A DNA stretch of 64,000 nt from CAYMND01 sp964465065 (GTDB taxonomy: Bacteria; Acidobacteriota; Aminicenantia; UBA2199): positions 1 through 64,000 of the forward strand of contig CAYXHZ010000013.1 in assembly GCA_964465065.1 (NCBI GenBank), in the 5' to 3' direction. The position numbers and the translations under genes were made by a program. Positions 1 to 9,045 of the stretch are shown here, piece by piece (position 1 is the first letter of the stretch; every line of letters begins with the position of its first letter). The notes under the pieces are model-generated. The model was not told where the DNA came from and searched no databases. It saw nothing but the letters and a program-made list of their open reading frames with translations.

Positions 1-10
1 CGGGTTTCAC

Positions 11-36
11 AGTTCAATTCTATAAGTTATTGAACT
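11..36. promoter_or_regulatory. inverted repeat, possible operator upstream of the MFS transporter gene
   Basis: AGTTCAAT at 11-18 is the exact reverse complement of ATTGAACT at 29-36, with a 10-base spacer. It lies just upstream of the candidate -35 box of the transporter gene. A dyad there could bind a regulator. Because the window starts here, it could also be the 3' hairpin of a gene to the left, although no T-run follows. Confidence 0.4.
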
Positions 37-54
37 CTTCTGCAAACAGGATAC

Positions 55-83
55 TTGACTCTGCCGCATTTTTCCAACACAAT
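55..83 (+). promoter_or_regulatory. candidate sigma-70 promoter of the MFS transporter gene
   Basis: TTGACT (55-60) is followed after 17 bases by CACAAT (78-83). This predicts a leader of about 70 bases before the ATG at 160, which has a GAGGAAA ribosome site upstream. The -10 box is weak (4 of 6 matches). Confidence 0.4.
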
Positions 84-159
84 AACGGAGTATTGAACGA
101 CCGATCTTTGATGTTTGAGCATGTTGACGATCATTAATTCTAGTAATTGAGAGGAAAAT

Positions 160-1500
160 ATGACCCAAGCTGTGAAAACTTCTCTTCGCGAATCGAAAGC
201 GGCTCGATGGACCGCATTGCTGATCGTAGCCTTCACCATGTTTTTCGCCTACTATGTCGACAAGGCCACATCGGCCTTCAAACCGGCCCTGGTGGATACG
301 GCCGGTTGGACCAGCACCCAGTTCGGTTTCTTCAAAGGATCGTACATGTGGTTGAACGTCTTTGCCGGTATGCTGGTTTTTGGCGGTATCATACTCGACA
401 AAAAGGGCATCCGTTTTACCGGTTTGCTGAGTACGCTGATCATGATCCTGGGCTGCGGAACCATCTGGTTCGGCCTGGTCGGCGGTTTCCCGGTTTCCAC
501 TCAGGTCTGGATCGCGGCCTGCGGTTTCGCCATTTTCTGCATGGGTTCGGAGGTGGCCGGTATCACCGTATCCAAGGTCATCGTCAAGTGGTTCAAAGGC
601 AAGGAATTGGCTCTGGGCATGGGTCTGCAGCTGGCCATGGCCCGTATGGGTACAGCGATGGCCATGCTCTTCGGACTGCCCATCGCCCGCAAATGGGGTG
701 TCGCCTCGCCGATCTTTGTCGGTGTCGTCGCTCTCGGTCTGGGTTGCCTGGCCTTCATTTTTTATTGCAGAATGGACAAGAAGCTCGACGCCAGCGAACC
801 GCCCAAAGAGGAATCCAAAAAAGAAGAAGGCTTCAAAGCCTCCGACATCCTGGATATTCTTAAAAACCAAGGCTTCTGGCTGATTGCCCTTCTCTGCGTG
901 CTGTTTTACTCGGCCGTATTCCCCTGGCTCGATTTCGCCGTCGATTTCATGATCCAGAAGTACGGTTTGAGCGATTCCCTGGCCGGTGTCGTTCCCGCCC
1001 TGCTGCCACTGGGAAATATCATCATGACACCAGTTTTTGGCTCTATATTCGATAAAAAAGGCAAAGGTGCCACGATCATGGCCATCGGGGCCGCCCTGCT
1101 GATTCTGGTTCATATACTCCTGGCCATCCCTTCGCTCAATTCGCCGATCATCGCGGTGGTTTCCGTGCTCCTGCTCGGAGTCGGTTTCTCTCTGGTGCCC
1201 TCGGCCATGTGGCCCAGCGTATCGCGGATCATTCCCGAACGACAGCTGGGTACGGCCTTCGCGCTGATCTTCTTCATCCAGAACATCGGCCTGGGCGGTG
1301 TGCCCATGCTCATCGGCAAGGTCTTGGATAAATACTGCATCACCAGCGAACCCGGTGCCGCAGTGATCACCTACAATTACACGATTCCCGAGCTGATCTT
1401 CCTCGGCTTCAGCATCATTTCTCTGTTCATCGCCTTCATGCTCAAAACATCAGACCGTAAAAAAGGCTACGGACTGGAACTCCCCTCCGGAGCCAAATAG
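160..1500 (+). CDS. MFS transporter, 12 transmembrane segments
   Basis: A 446-residue inner-membrane carrier of the major facilitator superfamily. About twelve hydrophobic segments are visible, split by a charged cytoplasmic linker near residues 206-225 rich in Glu and Lys. The loop motif GGIILDKKGIR near residue 75 matches MFS motif A (GxLxDrxGrr), and a second copy, GSIFDKKGKG, occurs at the equivalent place in the second half. The ATG at 160 follows GAGGAAA at proper spacing. The gene stands alone, with its own promoter candidate and a strong terminator directly behind it. The substrate cannot be read from the sequence; the overall look is closest to oxalate/formate-antiporter-like MFS members that move small organic anions, but that is a family impression only. 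Confidence 0.88.
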   Translation: MTQAVKTSLRESKAARWTALLIVAFTMFFAYYVDKATSAFKPALVDTAGWTSTQFGFFKGSYMWLNVFAGMLVFGGIILDKKGIRFTGLLSTLIMILGCGTIWFGLVGGFPVSTQVWIAACGFAIFCMGSEVAGITVSKVIVKWFKGKELALGMGLQLAMARMGTAMAMLFGLPIARKWGVASPIFVGVVALGLGCLAFIFYCRMDKKLDASEPPKEESKKEEGFKASDILDILKNQGFWLIALLCVLFYSAVFPWLDFAVDFMIQKYGLSDSLAGVVPALLPLGNIIMTPVFGSIFDKKGKGATIMAIGAALLILVHILLAIPSLNSPIIAVVSVLLLGVGFSLVPSAMWPSVSRIIPERQLGTAFALIFFIQNIGLGGVPMLIGKVLDKYCITSEPGAAVITYNYTIPELIFLGFSIISLFIAFMLKTSDRKKGYGLELPSGAK

Positions 1501-1513
1501 CCTCAACCATTCA

Positions 1514-1557
1514 TGACGGGACCTGCATGATTCGCATGCAGGTCCCGTCATTTTCTT
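1514..1557 (+). terminator. strong rho-independent terminator after the MFS gene
   Basis: A perfect 16-base-pair stem (1514-1529 paired with 1535-1550) has a five-base loop ATTCG and is followed by TTTTCTT. The stem contains GACGGGACC. It ends the MFS transcription unit. Confidence 0.92.
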
Positions 1558-1626
1558 GTGGACCAAGCGCTTCAACCTATACTATATTGCAGGTACGGAC
1601 TCTTGAACCGCAGTTGACAGGATGGA

Positions 1627-3297
1627 GTGCAACCGTTGAGCGCAGAACGTACCGTCGCCTTGCTCGAAGAACTGATCCGCTACTCGGAACAGGAGTTTCT
1701 CACCGTCGGGCAAGCCCTGCACGGTATTGACCAGCAGATCACCAGCATCAAACAGGAAGCCGGCCTGTTGCGGGAAACAGTGCAAGACAGCCGCTTTGCC
1801 GTTCAGCTACAATTTTTCGGCAAGATCGACCTGGACCACAATGCCATCCCGTCTTCCTCGTTGCATATCCAAGCCGTTCTGGACAAACTGGACGATTGCT
1901 GCGACGACAACCAGAATCACCTGCGCAAAATGATTCACCAAGTCAAAGGCATGCAAAAAACCGATCTGGTCGTCCGGGTAGAACTCGCCCATCACGACAC
2001 CTTGGCCGGCAGCTACACCGATCTGGCCCGGCAAGTCGCCGATTTGTCGTCGGCCATCAAGAAAAGAGCCGATACCCTGCTTCTGACCTCGTTGCAACTC
2101 AGCGACAGCATTCGACACGGCCATGAAACCACGCATGATTTCTTCAGCCAACTCTGTCAGCAGACCACGACGCTCATCGACCAGGCGAACTTCCGCCTGG
2201 AGCAGTTGCGCATCAAACAGAGTAGAGCCAGTGACCTGCTTGCGCTTTTGACAACAGGAGGATCCGAATTGCGCGGTCATCTCGATATCGTCATCAACAA
2301 CCTGCAGATGCACGATATCATCCGCCAACAGCTGCAAAGCGTCATCTCGCTTCTGCACACTGATCGCATCAGTTCTCCATCCGACCCGGCAATCCACGAA
2401 TCCACCGCCACTTTGATGCGTTGCCACGACGATTTTTTCACGGCCATCGAAAACATCAGACTGCAGTTGATTTCCATCAGCAATCAGTTGACCGGTTTGT
2501 ATGACAGCTGCACCAGGCTGCTGGATGTCAACCTCTCCAAAAATTCGTCATGCAGCGTGCGGGCCAAGCATAATTCCCACCAGTTCATGACTGAACTGGT
2601 CGGTTTCACCTGCCAGGGAACCCGCATCGAATCCACGCTGCAGGCCTTGATCGCCGATCTGAGCGCCGGACTGGCCAAGAATCACCGGGAGCTCCAGGAA
2701 ATCATATCCCTGGAGGCCGATATCGAGCTGGCTGCCCAGAACGCATCGGTTACCGCCGACAACGTTCAACAGATACAGGCCACTCTGACCGTTCTGTCCG
2801 AACAGACCCTGCGGGACATCATGTCCACCCAGACGCTTCTCTCCAGGATCGTCTCCAGCCAGAACGACATGGAAACCCAAGCCGCACAATTGCTGGACGG
2901 CTACAAACGGAACTGCCAGAATATCGAATCCCTGATCGAATGCCTGGGCGAATTCGACGAACGGATCATACCGCTGGAGAAAATCCAACGCAGCACCGAC
3001 GAGCGAATCAATGATCTGTGTGCACAACTGTCCGAAAATATTGCCTCAGTTTCTCCTTTACTGGAACAGTTTCACGACAACACCGGCATTTCGGCCGCCA
3101 TATCGGAATCCATCCGCCTTTTAAATCCCAAATCCGACGGACTGTCACCTGATGAGGACAGTAGCGAACTTGCCCAGAAACGTCAGGAAGTCGTTGAATC
3201 CGCAGTGCATAAGCGACTGACAAACGACGACGGCAACAAGGGTCCGGATCTCGACCGCAACCTGGAAGAGTTCGGCGATGACATCGAGCTGTTCTGA
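1627..3297 (+). CDS. helical coiled-coil signalling-like protein, unknown
   Basis: A soluble protein of 556 residues (GTG start at 1627; a TTG at 1636 with GGAG eight bases upstream is an equally good start). Nearly the whole length is heptad-rich helix with many Gln, Leu and Asp residues. No transmembrane segment, HAMP or signal peptide is seen, and the conserved hairpin tip of chemoreceptors is not recognisable. The general look resembles chemoreceptor or sensor-kinase signalling helices. Its stop overlaps the start of the following histidine kinase (TGATG), so the two are translationally coupled, and a sigma-54 type regulator follows. It is therefore probably a partner or input module for that kinase. 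A promoter may lie near TATACT at 1578-1583. Function unknown. Confidence 0.8.
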   Translation: MQPLSAERTVALLEELIRYSEQEFLTVGQALHGIDQQITSIKQEAGLLRETVQDSRFAVQLQFFGKIDLDHNAIPSSSLHIQAVLDKLDDCCDDNQNHLRKMIHQVKGMQKTDLVVRVELAHHDTLAGSYTDLARQVADLSSAIKKRADTLLLTSLQLSDSIRHGHETTHDFFSQLCQQTTTLIDQANFRLEQLRIKQSRASDLLALLTTGGSELRGHLDIVINNLQMHDIIRQQLQSVISLLHTDRISSPSDPAIHESTATLMRCHDDFFTAIENIRLQLISISNQLTGLYDSCTRLLDVNLSKNSSCSVRAKHNSHQFMTELVGFTCQGTRIESTLQALIADLSAGLAKNHRELQEIISLEADIELAAQNASVTADNVQQIQATLTVLSEQTLRDIMSTQTLLSRIVSSQNDMETQAAQLLDGYKRNCQNIESLIECLGEFDERIIPLEKIQRSTDERINDLCAQLSENIASVSPLLEQFHDNTGISAAISESIRLLNPKSDGLSPDEDSSELAQKRQEVVESAVHKRLTNDDGNKGPDLDRNLEEFGDDIELF

Positions 3298-4925
3298 TGA
3301 CGGGCGACAAAAAACTCAACCAGGATGTCATCCAACAATACCGCTGGACCATCGAGCACCAGCAGCAGCGCCTGTATCAGGAAATCGCCGAAAGGGGGGA
3401 AATTCACCATCAGCTCCTCACTCTGTTGGAACAGCAGCAGGCCATACTGTCTTCCATTCCCGCCCTGATATACATCCGCGACACCGAGGATCGGCTGGTC
3501 ACGGCCAATGAACGTTTTTTGCATGCCTTCCATTTGACCGACACCGCCCTGCCCCTGCCCCTGACTCCGGGCATCAAGGCCGACGGGCTGGAAATCCTGC
3601 TTCAGGAAGATCCGCTCGTCCTGGGTAAAAACTCTCCGGTCATACTGGAGGAACGCCAAATTCGCCTGGACTCCGGAGCCACAGTCTGGCTCTGGGTATC
3701 CAAAATCCCATTTCATTCCGCCGATCGACAGGTTCTGGGCCTGGTCGGCTCGATTTTCGATATCAGCGACATCAAACATACCCATTTCGCTCTGCAACAG
3801 AGCGAAAACCTGTTTCGTACCCTGACTGAACGTTCATTCTCAGCCATCTTCATCGCGCAGAACCTGGAGCTCAAGTATATCAATCCACTGTTTCACAGTC
3901 ACTTCTCCATACCGGCCACGGCCAATCCGGCAACCATCGATTTTTTGAACCTCTTTTCCACCCAGGATACCGTCAAGCTGAAGCAAAAATGCCAGGCCAT
4001 CGAACAGGAAGGCCTGGAAAGCTCCAGATTTCTGCTCAACGCTCAACCCGTCGACAAATCAACCGCGCTGATTTTCGAGGTTTACCTGACCCAGATCGAG
4101 TATTCTTACCAACCGGCAGTACTGGGTTCGCTGCTAGATGTCACCGACAAATATCTGACTGCCTTGGCCATGGAAAACAAAACCAGGGAAGTGGAAGAAC
4201 TCAATCAGCGCCTGGAACAACGCATCCAGGAAGAGTTGCACAAGCACAAACAGAACGAAAACCTGCTGCTGCACCAATCCCGCCTTGCCGCCATGGGCGA
4301 AATGATCAACGCCATCGCCCATAATTGGCGGCAGCCCTTGACCACACTGAGCATCCTGATACAAAATCTCGAAAACGCTTACCATTTTTCGGGCATCGAC
4401 GAGGCCACCCTCAAACAATTCCTCCGGGATTCTCAGCAGCAAATTACACGAATGACCGACGGTATCGATCAGTTCAGCCATTTTTTCGCGGCGTCAAAGA
4501 GCGAAAGCGTCCCTATAACCATGGCCTCGCTGCTTCAGGACTCCATCTTCATTTTTTCCAGATCTTTTCCGGACAGCCCCATCCGCGTAACCTTGCCCCC
4601 CAGCCTGCACAGGCAGGTATGGCGCGGTCATACCAATGCATTCAAGCAGGTGATGATTTCGCTTCTCGGCCTGACCAGTCCATCCGTTCCCGATACCATG
4701 ATACCGGTCAAGGAAATTGTCCTCGATGCCCAAAAACGCGCCGATCATGTCCTGATCCGCCTGTTGTTACCGCTTGCAGCCAAAGATCCCCAGCACGACG
4801 ACCATCGGAACATCACCCTGGAAATGTGCAGAAAACTGGTAACGGATCACATGCAGGGAAAGTTCGATTTTAAAAAGATCGACGAAGACGCTCTTGAATT
4901 TTTCATCGAGCTGCCATTAAAATGA
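3297..4925 (+). CDS. PAS-domain sensor histidine kinase with degenerate ATPase domain
   Basis: A cytoplasmic kinase-like protein of 542 residues without membrane segments. Residues 40-160 and 165-285 are two PAS-like domains (the first ends in the typical GLVGSIFDISDIK), followed by a coiled coil at about 285-325. The phospho-acceptor region reads AHNWRQPL with His342, the HNWRQPL type of H-box. The C-terminal 150 residues sit where HATPase_c should be, but the N-box reads NAFKQVMISLLG without the usual NNAxDA, and no DxGxG or GxGLG box is visible. ATP binding is therefore doubtful. It overlaps the upstream helical gene by one base and is followed after six bases by an NtrC-type regulator, its presumed partner. 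Confidence 0.82.
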   Translation: MTGDKKLNQDVIQQYRWTIEHQQQRLYQEIAERGEIHHQLLTLLEQQQAILSSIPALIYIRDTEDRLVTANERFLHAFHLTDTALPLPLTPGIKADGLEILLQEDPLVLGKNSPVILEERQIRLDSGATVWLWVSKIPFHSADRQVLGLVGSIFDISDIKHTHFALQQSENLFRTLTERSFSAIFIAQNLELKYINPLFHSHFSIPATANPATIDFLNLFSTQDTVKLKQKCQAIEQEGLESSRFLLNAQPVDKSTALIFEVYLTQIEYSYQPAVLGSLLDVTDKYLTALAMENKTREVEELNQRLEQRIQEELHKHKQNENLLLHQSRLAAMGEMINAIAHNWRQPLTTLSILIQNLENAYHFSGIDEATLKQFLRDSQQQITRMTDGIDQFSHFFAASKSESVPITMASLLQDSIFIFSRSFPDSPIRVTLPPSLHRQVWRGHTNAFKQVMISLLGLTSPSVPDTMIPVKEIVLDAQKRADHVLIRLLLPLAAKDPQHDDHRNITLEMCRKLVTDHMQGKFDFKKIDEDALEFFIELPLK

Positions 4926-4931
4926 TCGGGT

Positions 4932-6353
4932 ATGCTGAAAAAAAAGGAATTCAAAGACCTGTTGGCCCCGTTTAAAAACGCCCGTCTGTTGTACGTCGAA
5001 GACGACCCTTTCCTGCGTGACGCCATTCATCAGTACCTTTTCTGGTATTTTCCCGACACCCTCCTGGCTGAAAACGGTGAAGAAGCACTTGAGATTCTCA
5101 ACGATCACAACGTCGACCTGCTGATCACCGACATCAAGATGCCCAGGATGGACGGTCTCGAACTGGCGCAGCGGGTTCGGGCCAAGAACATCGACACGCC
5201 GATCATTCTGTGTACGGCATTCACCGATGTGCCGATATTGCTCCGGGCGCTCGAACTGAACATCGACAAGTTTGTTCAGAAACCGATCGATGGCGATCTT
5301 CTGCTCAACGCAATCCATCGATGCCTTCTGCCCCGCTTCCAGCAACAGCAGCTCAGCAACCTCAACCGCAATCTCAAGCAGAGCCTGGAGGAACGTTTCG
5401 GAAGCGGTGTTCAAATCAGTCGCATTGTCGATGAAATCGTCCGGGTTTCACAGACCAGCTTTTCGGTCATCATACAGGGAGAGACGGGTGTCGGTAAAAC
5501 ACTGGTCGCCTCGACCATCCATCAACTCAGTCAGCGCTGTCAGAATCCGTTCGTCACCGTCGATGTCGGCACAATTCCCGAAACCTTGATCGAGCGAGAA
5601 CTTTTCGGCCATGTAAAAGGCGCGTTCACCGGGGCCCACAACACCCAACCCGGTTTCTTCGTCAAAGCCCATAAAGGCTCCCTGTTCATCGACGAGCTCG
5701 AAAACATGAGTCCTTTCGTTCAGAAAAGATTCCTGCGCGTGGTCGAGGAAAAGCGGCTCACCCCTTTGGGAAGCACGCAGACCATCGCTGTGGATGTGCG
5801 CATCATCGCCGCATCCAACATTCGGCTTGCCGAAGCAACGGCCAACGGCAGTTTTCGCAAGGATCTGTTTTTCCGGCTGAACGATTTCACCATCGAAATC
5901 CCCCCGCTCCGGGAACGTCAGGACGAATTGCCCAAATTGTGCAAAACCTTTGTCGAGGAAATCTGCAAGGAACTGAACCGGCCGATCCCCGCCATTCCAC
6001 CGCAAACGATCGAATACCTGGCCCGCCAGCCCTGGCCCGGTAACGTGCGGCAACTGAAGAACACGCTGCGCCAGTCTCTGCTCAACCATTCCGGATCCAT
6101 TTTATTGCCGGCCGACCTGCCCGGTGAAGCCAGTTTCATCCCGCCAGCGGAGAGCAACCGTTCCCTCGCTGCCCGTTTACCGGAAATGCCGGCCTCCGAT
6201 GAGGACCTGAATCTTCAGAACCTTGAAATCTGGGCCATCCGGGAAGCCGTCAAGAGAAGCAAAGGACTTAAAAACGGCGCCGCCCGGATGCTGGGCATCG
6301 ATTATTCGACCTTACGTCGAAAAATAGCCCGATACAAGATCACGATCGAATAA
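4932..6353 (+). CDS. sigma-54-dependent response regulator (NtrC family)
   Basis: A 473-residue regulator with the complete three-domain layout. The receiver domain (about 15-130) has acidic residues in YVEDD and the phospho-acceptor Asp67 in LITDIKMP. The AAA+ domain has Walker A GETGVGKT (183-190), the sigma-54 contact loop GAFTGA (230-235) and Walker B LFIDE (251-255). A Fis-type helix-turn-helix ends the protein (AARMLGIDYSTLRRKI). It should activate RNA polymerase-sigma-54 at enhancer-dependent promoters once phosphorylated. It lies six bases downstream of the PAS kinase in the same unit. I found no convincing -24/-12 site in the window, so its targets are probably elsewhere. Confidence 0.93.
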   Translation: MLKKKEFKDLLAPFKNARLLYVEDDPFLRDAIHQYLFWYFPDTLLAENGEEALEILNDHNVDLLITDIKMPRMDGLELAQRVRAKNIDTPIILCTAFTDVPILLRALELNIDKFVQKPIDGDLLLNAIHRCLLPRFQQQQLSNLNRNLKQSLEERFGSGVQISRIVDEIVRVSQTSFSVIIQGETGVGKTLVASTIHQLSQRCQNPFVTVDVGTIPETLIERELFGHVKGAFTGAHNTQPGFFVKAHKGSLFIDELENMSPFVQKRFLRVVEEKRLTPLGSTQTIAVDVRIIAASNIRLAEATANGSFRKDLFFRLNDFTIEIPPLRERQDELPKLCKTFVEEICKELNRPIPAIPPQTIEYLARQPWPGNVRQLKNTLRQSLLNHSGSILLPADLPGEASFIPPAESNRSLAARLPEMPASDEDLNLQNLEIWAIREAVKRSKGLKNGAARMLGIDYSTLRRKIARYKITIE

Positions 6354-6391
6354 TCTGCACGATTTCCCACATGCAAATCGCTGCGTTGTTT

Positions 6392-6418
6392 GAAAATTGA
6401 TATTTTCGCAACTATAAT
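6392..6418 (+). promoter_or_regulatory. promoter of the FapA-family gene, with a dyad; predicted leaderless
   Basis: A consensus TATAAT (6413-6418) ends six bases before the ATG at 6425, so transcription should start at or next to the start codon. No good -35 box is present; instead GAAAAT/ATTTTC, a perfect 6-base inverted repeat with a 4-base loop (6392-6407), occupies the spacer, suggesting activator or repressor binding. AGGA at 6419-6422 is too close to act as a normal ribosome site. Confidence 0.6.
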
Positions 6419-6424
6419 AGGATC

Positions 6425-7810
6425 ATGATACTGGACGAGCAGGATTTTGTCATTAATATCGCCCCTGACGAACTATCCGCCACCATTTCCGCTGTGCCCG
6501 GACATCCGCCCGAAAAAGAGATCAACGGCCGACTGCTCAAGATATTTTGTCGTTCAAAAGGAATCGTCAGCGGTATCAAGGAAGATATTCTCGAACAGTT
6601 CGCCATCGCAGTCCAGAACGGAGAAAGCCCTCAGAACGTCCAGTTTGCCGAAGGCACCCTGCCTTTTGCCGGAGAAAAACCGATAATCAACTATTTTTTC
6701 GAATTCTCCAGTAAACCTGCCGAGGACGAGCACGGTCATATCGATTACCGTGAGATCAAGTCGATCGTCAACGTCACCAAAGGACAACTGTTGGCATCAA
6801 AAAAGAATTTGAAACCGACCGTCAACGGCGTAACCGTAACCGGCAAGGTCACCCAATACCCGAAAATGGAAGACATACCGCTGACCGCCGGCGTCAGCGT
6901 TCGCGTTGAAGAGCTGGAACAAGTGAAAAATTACTATGCGGATGCCGACGGCGTTCTCAAATTCGAGCACAATACCCTGTCGGTAATGCCCATACTGGAA
7001 ATCGCCGAAGACGTCGATTTCAACATCGGCAACATCCGCTTCAACGGCGATGTCAAAATCAACCGCGACGTTCTTCCCGATTTCATCGTGGAAGCCGAGG
7101 GCAAAATCACCATATTCGGATCCGCGGTCGCCTGCAAGCTGCAATCCAACCAGAGCATCGACGTCAGATCCGGCATTATCGGCAAAAACAAAGGGGAAGC
7201 CACCGCCCGCGGCGACATCAGCTGCACTTTCGTCGAGAACGCCACGCTGCACGCCAAAGGAAACATTACCATTAAAAACGGTATCATCGGTTCCTCGGTC
7301 CAATGCGATGGCACACTCAGTGTACCCATGAGCAAATCCCGGGTGGTTGGTTCGCTCATCAAGGCCAGCCGCGGCATGATTTTATGCAATGCCGGTTCCC
7401 GCTTTGACACAGCCACATCCCTGACCACCGGAATCTTTCCGGAAAAAGAGCAGCTGTACAACCAGATGAAGGCCAGCCTGGACCAGAAACTCGATGAAGC
7501 CAGAATCATCGAGAAACGCTACGGCCGCTCGACACTGGAGAATCGCAATTTTGGCCAACGGCTGTCGCCGCAGATCGAGGCCGACCTGAACCATTGGGAC
7601 AGCCTGAAAGATGAAATCCGCCGTATCCATATGGAGATGAAGGGTATCGAAGAGCAGATGTACGATTATTCGGCCAAAATCGTCGTCAAGGAAAGCCTCT
7701 TTTCACGGGTTCATTTGAAAATCGGCCGTTTTGAGATGACCACATCCCAGGAATACTTCAAAGCCACAGTCAAGTATGACTCGGAAAAGGATCAGCTGGT
7801 CATCGTTTAA
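6425..7810 (+). CDS. FapA/DUF342 family polymer-like beta-helix protein
   Basis: A 461-residue soluble protein of the FapA (DUF342) family. The N-terminal ~150 residues are a mixed alpha/beta domain. The signature KPTVNGVTVTGK near residue 140 starts the right-handed beta-helix region, visible as repeated Gly-rich turns (GNIRFNGDV, GKITIFG, GNITIKNGIIG). A coiled coil follows at about 345-420, then a short C-terminal beta region. Family members are widespread in Firmicutes, spirochaetes and deltaproteobacteria; their roles are poorly defined, with membrane or cell-surface stress signalling and nucleic-acid association suggested. It follows the NtrC-type gene by 71 bases but has its own -10 box. 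The ATG lies so close to that box that a leaderless mRNA is predicted. Confidence 0.85.
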   Translation: MILDEQDFVINIAPDELSATISAVPGHPPEKEINGRLLKIFCRSKGIVSGIKEDILEQFAIAVQNGESPQNVQFAEGTLPFAGEKPIINYFFEFSSKPAEDEHGHIDYREIKSIVNVTKGQLLASKKNLKPTVNGVTVTGKVTQYPKMEDIPLTAGVSVRVEELEQVKNYYADADGVLKFEHNTLSVMPILEIAEDVDFNIGNIRFNGDVKINRDVLPDFIVEAEGKITIFGSAVACKLQSNQSIDVRSGIIGKNKGEATARGDISCTFVENATLHAKGNITIKNGIIGSSVQCDGTLSVPMSKSRVVGSLIKASRGMILCNAGSRFDTATSLTTGIFPEKEQLYNQMKASLDQKLDEARIIEKRYGRSTLENRNFGQRLSPQIEADLNHWDSLKDEIRRIHMEMKGIEEQMYDYSAKIVVKESLFSRVHLKIGRFEMTTSQEYFKATVKYDSEKDQLVIV

Positions 7811-7822
7811 ATCGATCAAGGT

Positions 7823-7851
7823 TTGCCGGATCCGCGAAAAAAAGGTAATAT
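7823..7851 (+). promoter_or_regulatory. candidate promoter near the trmB-like gene
   Basis: TTGCCG (7823-7828) and TAATAT (7846-7851) are 17 bases apart. The preferred ATG at 7850 overlaps this -10 box, so if this promoter is used translation would begin at the next ATG, 7868. Read-through from the upstream gene would allow the 7850 start. Confidence 0.3.
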
Positions 7852-8578
7852 GGCGTTTCGGCCGATCATGAATAACCGCAAAAACTGGTCCTATTACAAA
7901 CCCGGGGATTTGCTCATCCGCATCCGTCAGGGCGAAGAAGACGCTGACAGCTACGAAAACCCCTACATCGACCAGGCTTTGTCGATGGGCGATCAGATCC
8001 TGACAGCCGCCGACCTGCTGCATTCCCGCCTGCAGCCGTTGTCCCCCGCCGTACCGCTCATTCTGGAAGTGGGCTGCTACAAGGGAACGACCCTGACGGC
8101 ATTGGCGCAACAGAATCCTCATTGCCGTTTTCTGGGCATCGACATCAAATACAAACGGGTCGTGCTCAGCCGTAGAAAGCTCAACAAGGCCGGCATCGGG
8201 CAACAGGCTGAAGTCGCCATCATCGACGCCATCGACTGTCTGGAGATTCTTCCCCGACACTGCCTGCAGGGTATCTGCATTTTTTACCCGGACCCTTGGC
8301 CGAAAGAACGTTTTCAGGAACGGCGCATGTTTTCGCCCTACGTCAGCGATTTGCTGCTGAGCCGCCTTTCCGGCGGTGGTTTTCTATGGATCAAGACGGA
8401 TCATGTGCAATACCTGCAACAGATTCAAGGGACACTGAGCCGATACCCTTTGTCGACGCAGCCCTCTCCACCCAGCCCTTTGCAGCCCGGCTTGTACCCG
8501 ACAGATTTCGAAAACCTCTTCCGAAACCAAAAAAAACCGCTCTTCGAATTGTGCCTAAAAAAAAACGACTCGCCCTGA
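7850..8578 (+). CDS. trmB: tRNA (guanine-N7)-methyltransferase, TrmB-like
   Basis: A class I SAM methyltransferase of 242 residues. LEVGCYKGTTL is the SAM-binding motif I and FLGIDIKYKR motif II. FYPDPWPKERFQERR corresponds to the TrmB signature FPDPWPKxxHxKRR, with Phe-Gln where the His-x normally lies, and TDFENLFRNQ resembles the conserved T-x-(Y/F)-E near the family C-terminus. The family methylates G46 in the tRNA variable loop. The sequence is divergent, with an N-terminal extension reading NWSYYKPGD. The ATG at 7850 has AAAGG four bases upstream; the upstream TTG at 7823 and the internal ATG at 7868 are alternatives. It converges with a small membrane-protein gene 22 bases away. Confidence 0.8.
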   Translation: MAFRPIMNNRKNWSYYKPGDLLIRIRQGEEDADSYENPYIDQALSMGDQILTAADLLHSRLQPLSPAVPLILEVGCYKGTTLTALAQQNPHCRFLGIDIKYKRVVLSRRKLNKAGIGQQAEVAIIDAIDCLEILPRHCLQGICIFYPDPWPKERFQERRMFSPYVSDLLLSRLSGGGFLWIKTDHVQYLQQIQGTLSRYPLSTQPSPPSPLQPGLYPTDFENLFRNQKKPLFELCLKKNDSP

Positions 8579-8600
8579 CGCGGAAGTTCAGTGCCGCCTT

Positions 8601-8987
8601 TCAGTCATCGGTATGGGGTTCCTGATCCAGCCAACTTTTTCTGCCGATGAAAAGAAGCGGCATCAGGATGGGAATCACCCCGGGCAGCATAGCCAGCAGC
8701 TGTCGGTTGCCGACTTCTTCATAAACCAGCAGCAGACAGCCGGCACCGCTGAACAGCAGCAGATACATGGGCAGCATCAGTTTCCACATGCGAACTGCTG
8801 GATGACGCCAGGGGGCGAAATAAAAAACGGCCGCCAAAGCAGCCAGGCTGCAGGCGAAAGTGCAGTAAACCTGCCAGCTCACCCCCCGCTGAATCAGGAT
8901 GACCGTTCCCAGAATCGGCATCCACAAAAAGCTGCCCAGCCAGCCCAGAATCCAGCCCCATCTTTCACCAGCTCTGGTTTGTGCCAT
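8601..8987 (-). CDS. small integral membrane protein, unknown
   Basis: A 128-residue protein with four hydrophobic segments (about 15-35, 40-62, 70-92 and 96-115 from the chosen start) and short charged ends. The ATG at 8987 has the strong ribosome site GGAGGG just upstream; the reading frame is open further upstream, but that stretch overlaps the end of the uup gene and looks non-coding. It follows uup by 58 bases on the same strand and may share its transcript. I do not recognise a family; a small inner-membrane protein is all the sequence supports. Confidence 0.7.
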   Translation of the reverse strand: MAQTRAGERWGWILGWLGSFLWMPILGTVILIQRGVSWQVYCTFACSLAALAAVFYFAPWRHPAVRMWKLMLPMYLLLFSGAGCLLLVYEEVGNRQLLAMLPGVIPILMPLLFIGRKSWLDQEPHTDD

Positions 8988-9045
8988 TTTCCCTCCGCTT
9001 TTGCCGTCCCAACGGACCAGCAAACCACTCGGATAGGTATTGGCA

